The notes beneath the pieces were generated by a model that was not told where the DNA came from, did not search any database, and saw only the letters and a list, made by a program, of their open reading frames with translations. The translations under genes and the position numbers were made by a program. Shown piece by piece: positions 23,563 to 31,921 of a DNA stretch of 64,000 nt; positions within the stretch are counted from its first letter, which is position 1, and the number at the start of each line of letters is the position of its first letter. The DNA is from Actinophytocola oryzae (lineage in GTDB: Bacteria; Actinomycetota; Actinomycetes; Mycobacteriales; Pseudonocardiaceae): NCBI RefSeq assembly GCF_004364325.1, contig NZ_SOCP01000013.1, positions 124,001 to 188,000 of the forward strand. Direction: 5' to 3'.

Positions 23563-24692
23563 GCCGGCAGCGACACGAGGTCGTGCGGCCGGGTGTTCAG
23601 CGGCTCGACGCCGCTCTCGGTGACCACCACGATGTCCTCGATCCGCGCGCCCCACCGGCCCGGCTGGTAGATGCCCGGCTCGACCGAGAAGGCCATCCCC
23701 GGCTCGAGCGGCATGTCGTTGCCGCCCACGATGTAGGGGTGCTCGTGCACGTCGAGGCCGATGCCGTGGCCGGTGCGGTGGATGAAGTACTCGCCGAACC
23801 CGGCGTCGGCGATCACCTGGCGGGCGGCGGCGTCGACGTCCTGGGCCGCGACACCGGGCCGCACCGCGTCGACGGCGGCCTGCTGCGCGGCCTGCAGGAC
23901 CGCGTACGTTGCCAGTACGTCCGTATCGCGTGGCTCACCCATGACGTAGGTGCGGGTGCTGTCCGAGCAGTACCCCTCCTCGACCGGGCCGCCGATGTCG
24001 ATCACCACCACGTCGCCGGCCTCGACCACCCGGTCGGACAGGCTGTGGTGCGGGCTCGCGCCGTTCGGGCCGGACGCCACGATCACGAACTCCGCGACCG
24101 TGTGGCCCTCCTCGACGATCGCGGCGGCGATGTCCGCGCCGACCGCCGCCTCGGTACGACCGACTCGTAAGAACTCGACCATCCGCGCGTGCACCCGGTC
24201 GATCGCCGCCCCCGCCCTGCGCAGCGCGTCGACCTCGCCGGCGTCCTTGCGCATCCGCAGCTCACGCACGATCGGCCCGGCGAGCACCTGCTCGGCGTTC
24301 GGGAGCGCGACACGGAGCCCCAGGACGTGCAGGGCGACCATCATGTCGCCGACCGCCACCCGGCCCGCGCCCGCCACCAGTGACGCGACCAGCGCGTACG
24401 GGTCCTCGCCGTCCACCCACGTCGCAATCCCGACCCCGAGCTCACCGGTCGGCACCGCGTCGTAACCGGGGGCCTCCAGCTTCGGCACGACCAGCGTCGG
24501 GGTCCCGGCGGCAGGCACGACCAGGCAGGTGAGCCGCTCGAACGAGCCGCCGTCGGCGCCGAGCAGGTACCGGACGTCCGAGCCGGGTGCCATGAGCAGC
24601 GCGTCCACCCCGGCCTTCTCGGCCGCGGCGCTCGCCCGGTCCAGGCGCTGCGAGAGGGCAGCGGGGTTGATCGCGGAGACGGTCGTCGACAT
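23559..24692 (-). CDS. Xaa-Pro peptidase (family M24)
   Basis: A 377-residue aminopeptidase P/prolidase-like enzyme that cleaves X-Pro bonds in peptides. The creatinase-type N-domain occupies about 1-140, then the pita-bread domain with metal ligands in VVVIDIGGPVEEGYCSDSTRT (two Asp), HRTGHGIGLDVHEHP (His), SVEPGIYQP (Glu) and ARIEDIVVVT (Glu). It has no signal peptide and is cytoplasmic. The TAGGCT -10 lies close upstream of the ATG, giving a short leader. It is coupled to the Lrp gene downstream. Confidence 0.92.
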   Translation of the reverse strand: MSTTVSAINPAALSQRLDRASAAAEKAGVDALLMAPGSDVRYLLGADGGSFERLTCLVVPAAGTPTLVVPKLEAPGYDAVPTGELGVGIATWVDGEDPYALVASLVAGAGRVAVGDMMVALHVLGLRVALPNAEQVLAGPIVRELRMRKDAGEVDALRRAGAAIDRVHARMVEFLRVGRTEAAVGADIAAAIVEEGHTVAEFVIVASGPNGASPHHSLSDRVVEAGDVVVIDIGGPVEEGYCSDSTRTYVMGEPRDTDVLATYAVLQAAQQAAVDAVRPGVAAQDVDAAARQVIADAGFGEYFIHRTGHGIGLDVHEHPYIVGGNDMPLEPGMAFSVEPGIYQPGRWGARIEDIVVVTESGVEPLNTRPHDLVSLPA

Positions 24693-24834
24693 GGCGGAAA
24701 GCCTAGTCCCCGGCCGGTGGAACCGGCGTCAGCGCCGTGTCAGGCCGAGTCAGCGGGATCTCAGTGCCCTGTCAGCGGCCCGGCGCATCGTCTCCTCGAC
24801 ACGAAGTCCTGATCCTTTTCGAGGGGATACCACC

Positions 24835-25806
24835 ATGAACAACGCGGTGCTGGCCGAGGGACTGGCCAAGCGCTTCGGCGAGACGATGGCGCTCGACGGC
24901 GTCGACCTCGCGGCACGCGCGGGCAGCGTCCTCGGTCTGCTCGGGCCCAACGGCGCGGGCAAGACGACCGCCGTCCGCATCCTCGCCACCCTGTTGGAGC
25001 CGGACGCGGGACACGCGGAGGTCTGCGGCTACGACGTGGTCCGCGACGCACACCAGGTCCGCCAGCTCGTCGGGCTCACCGGTCAGTACGCGTCGGTCGA
25101 CGAGATGCTGACCGGAGCGGAGAACCTGCTGCTCATCGGCAGGCTGCTCGGCCGGTCGCGCGCCGAGGCCAAGAAGAAGGCCCGCACGCTGCTGGACCGG
25201 TTCGAGCTGTCCGACGCCGCGAACCGGGCCGCCAAGACCTACTCCGGCGGCATGCGCAGGCGCCTCGACCTGGCGGCGAGCCTGGTCGGCGACCCACGTG
25301 TGCTCTTCCTCGACGAGCCGACGACCGGGCTGGACCCGCGCAGCAGGCTCGAGCTGTGGCAGATCGTGCGTGAGCTGGTCGCCGACGGCGTGACCGTGCT
25401 GCTCACCACGCAGTACCTCGACGAGGCCGACCAGCTGGCGAACGAGATCGCGGTCGTCGACCACGGCCGCGTCATCGCCACCGGCACGCCTGCACAGCTC
25501 AAGGCCCGCACCGGCGCGCAGCCACTCGTGGTGCGCCCGGCCGACCCGACCGACCTGCCGGTCGTCGTCTCGATCGTGCACGACCTGACCGGCAACGCGC
25601 CGCAGGTCGACGGCACCACCGTCACGGCCTCGGTCACGGACGCGGGCCTGCTGCCCGCCGTGGTCCGGCGCCTCGACGACGCCGACGTGACCGTCGCGGA
25701 GCTGGCGCTGCGGGACGCGAGCCTCGACGAGGTGTTCCTCAGCCTCACCGGCCACCGTCCCGAGGCAGAACCCAGTACATCCGACCTGGAAAGGACGTCG
25801 GCATGA
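24835..25806 (+). CDS. DrrA-type ABC transporter ATP-binding protein
   Basis: A 323-residue ABC ATPase of the daunorubicin-resistance (DrrA) type. Walker A is GPNGAGKT, the Q loop is in GLTGQYASVDEMLTG, the signature is YSGGMRRRLDL, and Walker B is VLFLDEPTTGLDP. The DrrA-specific C-terminal extension ends with RDASLDEVFLSLTGH. It should power export of a hydrophobic compound through the permease encoded downstream. The clear ATG follows GAGGGGAT. Confidence 0.93.
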   Translation: MNNAVLAEGLAKRFGETMALDGVDLAARAGSVLGLLGPNGAGKTTAVRILATLLEPDAGHAEVCGYDVVRDAHQVRQLVGLTGQYASVDEMLTGAENLLLIGRLLGRSRAEAKKKARTLLDRFELSDAANRAAKTYSGGMRRRLDLAASLVGDPRVLFLDEPTTGLDPRSRLELWQIVRELVADGVTVLLTTQYLDEADQLANEIAVVDHGRVIATGTPAQLKARTGAQPLVVRPADPTDLPVVVSIVHDLTGNAPQVDGTTVTASVTDAGLLPAVVRRLDDADVTVAELALRDASLDEVFLSLTGHRPEAEPSTSDLERTSA

Positions 25807-25943
25807 CGAGACCAGACCGGGCGCTCCCCGACCGCACCTCGGGGGAACGTGCCGCACACCAGCCACAACTACGTGACCGGGCGGAAACCGTTCGTCGCTC
25901 ACGTAACCAACACATCGAATCTCGGGGAGGCGGACCGGCATGA
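25803..25943 (+). other. Doubtful 46-codon ORF coupled at both ends to the ABC genes
   Basis: An ATG overlaps the ATPase stop (ATGA, 25803-25806), and after 46 codons a TGA at 25941 overlaps the permease ATG. The product would be a basic 46-residue peptide beginning MTRPDRALPDRTSGERAA, without domain or membrane segment. Against coding, only about 57 percent of third positions are G or C, far below the neighbours. It may be chance, or a spacer read through to keep ribosomes moving to the permease. Confidence 0.25.
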
Positions 25944-26731
25944 CCGCCGCTGTTCTCGCGCCGCGGGTACGGCCCGTGGAGGGTCTGCGCCAGAGCGTGT
26001 CGCTGTCGTGGCGCACCCTCGTGCAGATCAAGCACAACCCCATGGAGCTGATCGACTTCAGCCTCCAGCCGATCATGTTCCTGCTGCTGTTCACCTACGT
26101 GTTCGGTGGCGCGGTCGCCGGTTCGCCCGGCGAGTACCTGACCTTCGCCCTGCCGGGGCTCATCGTGCAGAACGCGTTGTTCGGCACGCTCAACACCGGC
26201 GTCGGCCTGTGCAACGACCTGACGAAGGGCGTGTTCGACCGGCTGCGGGCGCTGCCGATCGCCAGGTGGGCGCCGCTCACCGGCCGGATCGTGGCGGACG
26301 TCGTGAAGCAGGCGTGGGCCATGGCGCTGCTGCTCGGCCTCGGCGCGATCATGGGCTTCCGGGTCGGCACGAGCGTGGCGGGCCTGCTCGGCGCGTTCGG
26401 TGTGCTGCTGGGCGTCGTGCTGGCGTTCTCGTGGATCTCGGTCCTGGTCGGCGTGCTGGTGAAGGAACCGGAACGGGTGATGGTGTTCGGGTTCGCCGTG
26501 ATGTTCCCGCTCACGTTCGTGAGCAACGTGTTCGTGCCGACCGACACCATGCCCGGCTGGCTGCAGGCCTGGGTGAACGTCAACCCGGTGACGATCGTGG
26601 CGGACGCGATCCGAGGGCTGCTGGTCAGCGGCCCGGTCGGATCCCCGGTGACGGGTTCACTGCTCTGGGCGCTCGGCATCCTGGTGGTCTTCGGCCCGCT
26701 CTCGGTGCGTGCGTTCCGCAGGCGCGCCTGA
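25940..26731 (+). CDS. DrrB-type ABC transporter permease
   Basis: A 263-residue ABC-2 type membrane protein with six hydrophobic segments (about 34-52, 62-82, 112-140, 146-168, 178-200 and 235-255). Conserved family blocks are IKHNPMELIDFSLQPIMFLLLF, LPGLIVQNALFG, GVFDRLRALPIAR and FPLTFVSNVFVPTDTMPGWLQ. With the ATPase upstream it forms an exporter like DrrAB. GGGGAGG at 25923-25929 serves as ribosome site. It is followed by a strong bidirectional terminator. Confidence 0.92.
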   Translation: MTAAVLAPRVRPVEGLRQSVSLSWRTLVQIKHNPMELIDFSLQPIMFLLLFTYVFGGAVAGSPGEYLTFALPGLIVQNALFGTLNTGVGLCNDLTKGVFDRLRALPIARWAPLTGRIVADVVKQAWAMALLLGLGAIMGFRVGTSVAGLLGAFGVLLGVVLAFSWISVLVGVLVKEPERVMVFGFAVMFPLTFVSNVFVPTDTMPGWLQAWVNVNPVTIVADAIRGLLVSGPVGSPVTGSLLWALGILVVFGPLSVRAFRRRA

Positions 26732-26740
26732 CACCCGACC

Positions 26741-26793
26741 GCACTGAAGGACGCCTTCGTAACGCTGGGCGTAAGGAAGGCGTCCTTCAGTGC
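26741..26793. terminator. Bidirectional terminator or repeat: perfect 18-bp inverted repeat
   Basis: The left arm GCACTGAAGGACGCCTTC (26741-26758) and its exact complement (26776-26793) flank a 17-base loop. It lies between the convergent permease and SARP genes and its right arm includes the SARP stop codon. No T-tract follows. The stem is long enough to be one copy of a dispersed hairpin repeat, as I recall seeing similar GAAGGACGCCTTC hairpins in Pseudonocardiaceae genomes. Confidence 0.8.
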
Positions 26794-29700
26794 GCTGGGC
26801 GTCGCGTCGGGGTGAGGATCTCGTCGGTGAGTGCGCGGAGGGTGTCGACCGTGGTGGTCATGCCCTTCGCGTACGCCTCCGCGTAGGCCTGCTCCCCCAA
26901 CTCGTCCCTCGCCGTCGCCGACACCCTGGCGTAGTCGAGGATCGACGTGTCCTTCGCGCCCCGGATGCCCTCGCTCGCGCCGAGCAGTGCGGCGGCGGCC
27001 GAGGGCGCACCCTTGTGCAGCGCCAGGTCCGCGACCCCGACCAGCACGAGCGCGATCACCGGCGCGTCCTTGCTGTCGACGGCCAGCGTCAGTGCCTCGC
27101 TGTGCCGGGCCGCGGCCTCGGGCAGGTCGCCGGTCGCGGCGGCCAGGTAGCCCCGCGACCCCTCGATCATCGCGCAGAACTGCGGCGCCACCGTCTCGTT
27201 GCGGGTGCGGAACACCGTCCACGCCAGCTCGGAGGAGGTCGAGAGCTGGCGCGCGGCCTCCGCGTAGTCGCCGGCGAGCCGCGCGGAGTCGCCCCGCGCG
27301 TGTGCGACGGCGGCGAAGCTCTCGACCATGCCGCTGCGCTCGGCGACACGTTGTGCCTCGTCGAGTGCGGCCTCGGCCTCGTCGTGCCTGCCGAGGCGGG
27401 CGTGCAGGTCGGCGATCCGCAGCCGGTAACGGACGAGGTCCTCGTTCGTGACGAGCTCGGCGAACAGCGCGGCCGCCTCCTCGTAGTGCCGCAGCGCCGT
27501 CTCGTAGTCGCCGCGCCACGCCAGCACGTCCGCGAGAGAGCACAGCACGAACGACATGCCCCAGCGCTCGCCGGTCTCGCGGAACGCGTCCAACGAGATC
27601 CGGAAGTCCTCCTCGGCCTCCTCGAGGAAGATCCCCGCGTTGAGCGAGGCGTGTGCCCGCATCACCCGTGCCGCCCCGAGCACCCACTTGTCCTCGTCGT
27701 CGAACAGGACGTCCTCCAGGTACAGGCGGAAGCCCTCGGTCGGTCGCCCGTAGATGTGGAGCACCTCGGCCAGCGCCACGACCAACCGCAGTATCGGGTG
27801 GTCGCGCGTCCCTTCCGACCTGATGATGCCGATGGCCTCGTTGAACCACGAGATCGCCCACCGCTGGTCGAGGTTGCCGTCGATGGCGAGCATCGCGGCC
27901 AGCGCGAGTGACAGCGCGCGGTCCGCGGGCGGCACCTCCCCCGGCATGTCGACGACCTCGGCGGCGAGGTGCGCGCCTTCGATCTTGTGCCCGTGCAGCC
28001 ACCAGTACCAGCCGACGTTGGCAACCAGACGGGCCGCGACGACGGCGTCGCCCGACGCGATGGCCGCGCGGACCGCGGCGTGCAGGTTGTCGTGGTCCGC
28101 CCCCAGCGTGGCGAGCCATTCCAGCTGCTCGGCGCGGCGCAGGTGCGGCTCGGCGGTGGCGGCGAGGCGGTTGAACCAGTCGACGAACGCGTCCCGCACG
28201 CGCTCGGACTCCCCCGCCTCCTCGAGCCGTTCCCTGCTGTAGGCCTTGATCGTCTCCAGGAGCCGGTAGCGGTCGCCGACGAGCAGTACGAGTGACTTGT
28301 CGACGAGCGCGGTGAGCAGGTCGAGCACCCGGTCCTCCGCCAGGTCCGTGCCGGCGCACACCTGCTCGACGGCCTCCACCGTGGCGCCGCCGTAGAAGAC
28401 CGACAGCCTCCGCAGCAGCGTCCGCTCGTCGTCGTCCAGCAGGTCCCAGCTCCAGTCGACGACCGCGCGCAGCGTCTGGTGCCTCGGCAGCGCCATGCGG
28501 CTGCCGCCGGTGAGCAGCCGGAACCGGTCGTCGAGCCGGGTGGCGATCTGGTCGAGCGACATGGTGCGCAGGCGCGCGGCGGCCAGCTCGATGGCGAGCG
28601 GCATGCCGTCGAGCGCCCGGCAGACGTGCACCACCGAGTGCGCGGTGGTCTCGTCGACGGTGAAGCCGGGCCGCACGGCACGTGCCCGGTCGGCCAGGAG
28701 CCGGACGGACGAGAAGGTCAGCGCGGTGGCGGGATCGGCGTCGACGGGCGGCAGGGCCAGTGGGGCGACCGGCCAGAGCGTCTCCCCGGTGATGCCGAGC
28801 GGCTCGCGGGTGGTGGTGAGGATCCGCAGGCGGGGGCAGTCGCCGAGGAGCCGGTCGGCGAGCTCGGCCGCCGCCGCGACGAGATGTTCGCAGTTGTCGA
28901 GGACGAGCAGCAGGGCGCGATGCGCGAGCCCGCTGACGAGGCGGTCGACGGGTGCCTCCACGACCGGCTCCCCCATGCCGCGGGTGCCGCCCGCGATGAT
29001 CTGGGCACGCATGCCGAGTGCGCCGAGCACCGCCTGCGGGAGGTCGGCGCCGTCGCCGACCGGGGCCAGCTCGACGAACCACACGCCGTCCGGCTGGCGG
29101 TCGACCAGCGTCCTGCCGACCTCGGTGGCGAGACGGGTCTTGCCGGAGCCGCCGGGGCCGGTGAGGCTGACCAGCCGCGCCTCGCCGACCAGGGCGGTCA
29201 CGCTCGCGAGGTCCTCGTCGCGGCCGACGAAGCTGTTGAGCCCGCTGCGCAGGTTGGTCCGGCTGCGCCGCGGTGTCGTCCCGGTGTCCCCGCGCAGCAG
29301 CTCGACGTGCAGCGCGGCCAGCTCGTCCGACGGGTCGGCCCCCAGCCCGTCGGCCAGGGACTCCTTGAGCCGGGCGTAGACGGCGAGCGCGTCGGCGGTG
29401 CGGCCGGCGCCTGCGAGCGCACGCATGAGCAGGCCCGCGAACCGCTCACGCAGCGGGTGCTCGGCGACGAGCGACTCCAGCTCGGGGACGAGGTCGGCGC
29501 TGCCGGCCAGCTCGGCCTCGATCCGGTCGCCGGTGGCCGCGAGCCGCAGCTCGGTCAGCCGCGCCACGGGTGCCTGGGCGAACGCGGCGGTCGCGGCGTC
29601 GGCGAGTGCCGGCCCGCGCCAGAGCGCCAGCGCCTCGCGCAGGGTCGCGCTGGTGGCGGCCGGGTCGGTGGCGAGCGTGGCCCTCCCCCGCGCGGCGAGC

Positions 29701-29999
29701 CGCTCGAACCGGTGCGCGTCGACGTCGTCGGGGGCGAGCACCAGCCGGTAGCCGGTTGGCCGCGACTCGACGGTGAGCCCGGTGCGGCGCAGCCGGGAGA
29801 CGAGGGCCTGGAGTGCGTTGGCGGCTTCGGCGGGCGGCTCGTCGCCCCAGACGCCGTCGACGAGCGTGCTGGTGGTGACCACGCGGCCGGGCTCGAGGGC
29901 GAGCAGGATCAGGAGTGAGCGAAGCCGGGCGCCGGTGATCTCGACCGGCGACCCGTCGTCGGCCCTGATCGACAGGGGCCCGAGCATCGCGACACGCAC
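26787..29999 (-). CDS. SARP/BTAD-NB-ARC-TPR transcription regulator (AfsR-like)
   Basis: A protein of about 1070 residues. The order is an OmpR-type winged helix (residues 1-90, MLGPLSIRADDGSPVEITGAR), the bacterial activation domain (about 95-240, DADRFERL-like helices), an NB-ARC ATPase with GPGGSGKTRLA (Walker A), LLLVLDNCEHL (Walker B) and GMPLAIELAAARLR, then TPR-like helices from about 620 to the end. Such regulators switch secondary metabolism or transport. The drrAB-type exporter faces it and is a candidate target. I chose GTG 29999 because family homology begins there; ATG 30029 and GTG 30044 are alternatives. Confidence 0.9.
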   Translation of the reverse strand: MRVAMLGPLSIRADDGSPVEITGARLRSLLILLALEPGRVVTTSTLVDGVWGDEPPAEAANALQALVSRLRRTGLTVESRPTGYRLVLAPDDVDAHRFERLAARGRATLATDPAATSATLREALALWRGPALADAATAAFAQAPVARLTELRLAATGDRIEAELAGSADLVPELESLVAEHPLRERFAGLLMRALAGAGRTADALAVYARLKESLADGLGADPSDELAALHVELLRGDTGTTPRRSRTNLRSGLNSFVGRDEDLASVTALVGEARLVSLTGPGGSGKTRLATEVGRTLVDRQPDGVWFVELAPVGDGADLPQAVLGALGMRAQIIAGGTRGMGEPVVEAPVDRLVSGLAHRALLLVLDNCEHLVAAAAELADRLLGDCPRLRILTTTREPLGITGETLWPVAPLALPPVDADPATALTFSSVRLLADRARAVRPGFTVDETTAHSVVHVCRALDGMPLAIELAAARLRTMSLDQIATRLDDRFRLLTGGSRMALPRHQTLRAVVDWSWDLLDDDERTLLRRLSVFYGGATVEAVEQVCAGTDLAEDRVLDLLTALVDKSLVLLVGDRYRLLETIKAYSRERLEEAGESERVRDAFVDWFNRLAATAEPHLRRAEQLEWLATLGADHDNLHAAVRAAIASGDAVVAARLVANVGWYWWLHGHKIEGAHLAAEVVDMPGEVPPADRALSLALAAMLAIDGNLDQRWAISWFNEAIGIIRSEGTRDHPILRLVVALAEVLHIYGRPTEGFRLYLEDVLFDDEDKWVLGAARVMRAHASLNAGIFLEEAEEDFRISLDAFRETGERWGMSFVLCSLADVLAWRGDYETALRHYEEAAALFAELVTNEDLVRYRLRIADLHARLGRHDEAEAALDEAQRVAERSGMVESFAAVAHARGDSARLAGDYAEAARQLSTSSELAWTVFRTRNETVAPQFCAMIEGSRGYLAAATGDLPEAAARHSEALTLAVDSKDAPVIALVLVGVADLALHKGAPSAAAALLGASEGIRGAKDTSILDYARVSATARDELGEQAYAEAYAKGMTTTVDTLRALTDEILTPTRRPAH

Positions 30000-30044
30000 C
30001 CTGCTGATTCTGCCCCCTGGCGTTCGCATGGCAGGCTGACCCAC

Positions 30045-30971
30045 GTGAGTCTTGTGCTGCTGGATTCGGCGAGTCTGTACTTCCGGTCCTACTACGCGCT
30101 ACCCGATTCGCTGACCGCGCCGGACGGCACGGTGGTGAACGCGGTGCGCGGGTTCGCCGACACGATCGCGCGGATCCTGACCGACCGTCCCACGACCCGC
30201 CTGGTGGCGTGCATGGACGCGGACTGGCGTCCGGCGTTCCGGGTCGAGGCGCTGCCGACGTACAAGGCGCACCGGGTCGCGGATCCGGTCAACAACGTCG
30301 AGGAGGTGCCGGACACGCTGACGCCCCAGGTCCCGATCATCCTGGAGGTGCTCGACGCGTTCGGCTTCGCGGTGGCGCACGCCGACGGCTACGAGGCCGA
30401 CGACGTGATCGGCACGCTGGCCCACCGCGAGACGGTCGACCCGGTGGAGGTCGTGACGGGCGACCGCGACCTGTTCCAGTGCGTCCGGGTCGAGCCGACG
30501 CCCGCGACGGTGGTGTACGTGGGCCGCGGCTGGGCGAAGGCGGAGGTGCTCGGGCCCCGGGAGCTGGCGGAGCGCTACGGGCTGCCGGAGGTGAACGCGG
30601 GCCAGGCCTACGTGGACATGGCGCTGCTGCGTGGCGACCCGTCGGACGGGCTGCCGGGTGTCGCGGGCATCGGTGAGAAGACGGCGGCGAAGCTGATCAC
30701 GAAGTACGGCTCACTGGAGGGCCTGCTCGAGGCGGCGGTGGCCGACCCGAGTGACGTGCCGCTGCGGGTCCGCTCGGCGCTGTCGGACGCGGCGGAGTAC
30801 GTGGCGGCCGCGCCGCTGGTGGTTCGGGTGGCGCTGGACGCGGACGTGGTGCAGGACCGGGACGACGTGGTGCCTGCCAAGCCGCGTGACCTGGACCGGG
30901 TGCGGGAGCTGCAGGAGAAGTGGGACCTGGGTGCGCCTATCGACCGACTGCTGGCGGCGCTGCCGGGCTGA
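30045..30971 (+). CDS. 5'-3' exonuclease (PolA N-domain type)
   Basis: A 308-residue stand-alone flap/5'-3' exonuclease. The PIN-like catalytic domain has LLDSASLYFRSYYALP, CMDADWRPAFR, YEADDVIGTLA and VVTGDRDLFQCV with metal-binding acids. The helix-hairpin-helix DNA-binding motif is GDPSDGLPGVAGIGEKTAAKLI. It trims 5' flaps or RNA primers during replication and repair. The GTG start is immediately back to back with the longest SARP frame, so any promoter must lie inside the start of the neighbour. Confidence 0.92.
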   Translation: MSLVLLDSASLYFRSYYALPDSLTAPDGTVVNAVRGFADTIARILTDRPTTRLVACMDADWRPAFRVEALPTYKAHRVADPVNNVEEVPDTLTPQVPIILEVLDAFGFAVAHADGYEADDVIGTLAHRETVDPVEVVTGDRDLFQCVRVEPTPATVVYVGRGWAKAEVLGPRELAERYGLPEVNAGQAYVDMALLRGDPSDGLPGVAGIGEKTAAKLITKYGSLEGLLEAAVADPSDVPLRVRSALSDAAEYVAAAPLVVRVALDADVVQDRDDVVPAKPRDLDRVRELQEKWDLGAPIDRLLAALPG

Positions 30972-31071
30972 CGCCTGCGAAGCGGGAGAGGTCGGGGCCG
31001 TCGCTGTCCGGCCCGCATCCCGCGACCAGGGCGAGCACTACGACGAGGACGGCGGCGGGAAGACGAGGCAC
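30937..31071 (-). CDS. Small putative lipoprotein (44 aa)
   Basis: A short frame starting at GTG 31071 encodes a lipoprotein signal: basic start MPR, hydrophobic core VLVVVLALVAG and a lipobox LVAGC with Cys19, followed by a short hydrophilic tail ending at a TAG inside the exonuclease gene (35-bp convergent overlap). A TAnnnT -10 (TAGCGT) lies about 40 bp upstream. It is either a genuine micro-lipoprotein or the front of a lipoprotein gene truncated by a stop. It has no known family. Confidence 0.5.
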   Translation of the reverse strand: MPRLPAAVLVVVLALVAGCGPDSDGPDLSRFAGVSPAAPPAVGR

Positions 31072-31227
31072 GGGGTCACGCTACCGGTTTGGCCTCCGGC
31101 CCCCGGTTCCACGCTACCAAGGGGCACCGACAGAACCGGTTTGTCGAGGCCTCCCAGGAGGTCGGCGGGTGGGCTCCGGGCTCGGTGTCCGGCTCCTCCG
31201 CGACCCGCGGCCTCGGGTCGGTGGGGG

Positions 31228-31869
31228 TCAGGCGGCCCGCACCGTCAGCAGCAGGGTCAGCGCCGCTATCGGGTGGCCCACCAGGCGGGTCAGGGCCTTT
31301 CGTGCCTTCGCCGGTGCGGTGGTGTCCCGGTGGAGCTGCAACGCGTTGTTCAGGGACAGGATCACGCCTTCTATCTCGAAGACCAGTTGGTCCGCGTCCG
31401 TCTCCTCCGGAAGGTCCTTCGCCGCCGTCGCGGTGCGGATCTGGCGGTAGAGGTCGCGGTTCCACACCGACGCGAGGCCCGCGATCGTGTTGCGGACGCG
31501 GCCCGGGCGGTCGTCGAACTCCGCCGCCGCCGCGGTGAAGAAGCAGCCGCCGGGGAGGACCCTGCGTTCCAGACAGGACACCCACGCGGCGAGCATCGCC
31601 CTCAGTCTCGGCAGGCCGGGGGCCGCACGTTCGGCAGGGTGGGCGACCTCGCGGGCGAAGATCTCCGCCGCCCTGTCGATCGTGGCCAGCTGCAGGTCCT
31701 CCTTGGAACCGAAGTGTCCCAGTACACCTGACTTGCTCATGCCGAGATCGGTGGCCAGGCGGCCGATCGTCAGACCCTCGAGACCCTCCATCGACGCCAG
31801 GCGCACGGCTTTGGCCAGGATGTCCGACCTGGTCTGGCGGGCCTCGGTGGCGGAGCGTCGCGGACTCAC
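31228..31869 (-). CDS. TetR family regulator of the FabH/PlsC genes
   Basis: A 213-residue repressor. The N-terminal helix-turn-helix (ILAKAVRLASMEGLEGLTIG then LGMSKSGVLGHFGSKEDLQ) is typical, and the C-terminal TetR_C_33-like domain contains RVLPGGCFFTAAAAEFDDRPG. The start is GTG, with TACACT (minus strand, 31877-31882) as a -10, so the transcript is nearly leaderless. It is divergent from a KAS III-like gene, and a 28-bp palindrome lies between them, so it should repress both itself and the lipid genes. Confidence 0.9.
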   Translation of the reverse strand: MSPRRSATEARQTRSDILAKAVRLASMEGLEGLTIGRLATDLGMSKSGVLGHFGSKEDLQLATIDRAAEIFAREVAHPAERAAPGLPRLRAMLAAWVSCLERRVLPGGCFFTAAAAEFDDRPGRVRNTIAGLASVWNRDLYRQIRTATAAKDLPEETDADQLVFEIEGVILSLNNALQLHRDTTAPAKARKALTRLVGHPIAALTLLLTVRAA

Positions 31870-31885
31870 GGACGACAGTGTAGCA

Positions 31886-31913
31886 TTTGGCGACCGAACG
31901 TTCGGACGCTAAA
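31886..31913. promoter_or_regulatory. TetR operator, 28-bp palindrome
   Basis: The half sites TTTGGCGACCGAAC and GTTCGGACGCTAAA match in 12 of 14 positions, with a perfect 12-bp core CCGAACGTTCGG. It lies just downstream of a TAGCAT -10 (31881-31886) for the FabH-like gene and about 5 bp from the -10 of tetR. The AAAGGAG ribosome site of the FabH-like gene starts at its edge. A strong candidate for the site bound by the adjacent TetR. Confidence 0.8.
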
Positions 31914-31921
31914 GGAGTGCG

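Noticed and set aside
24693..24834. RecA-NDp element upstream of the ABC ATPase (TGTCAG copies)
   Set aside because: TGTCAG occurs twice but no TAnnnT lies at the required distance.
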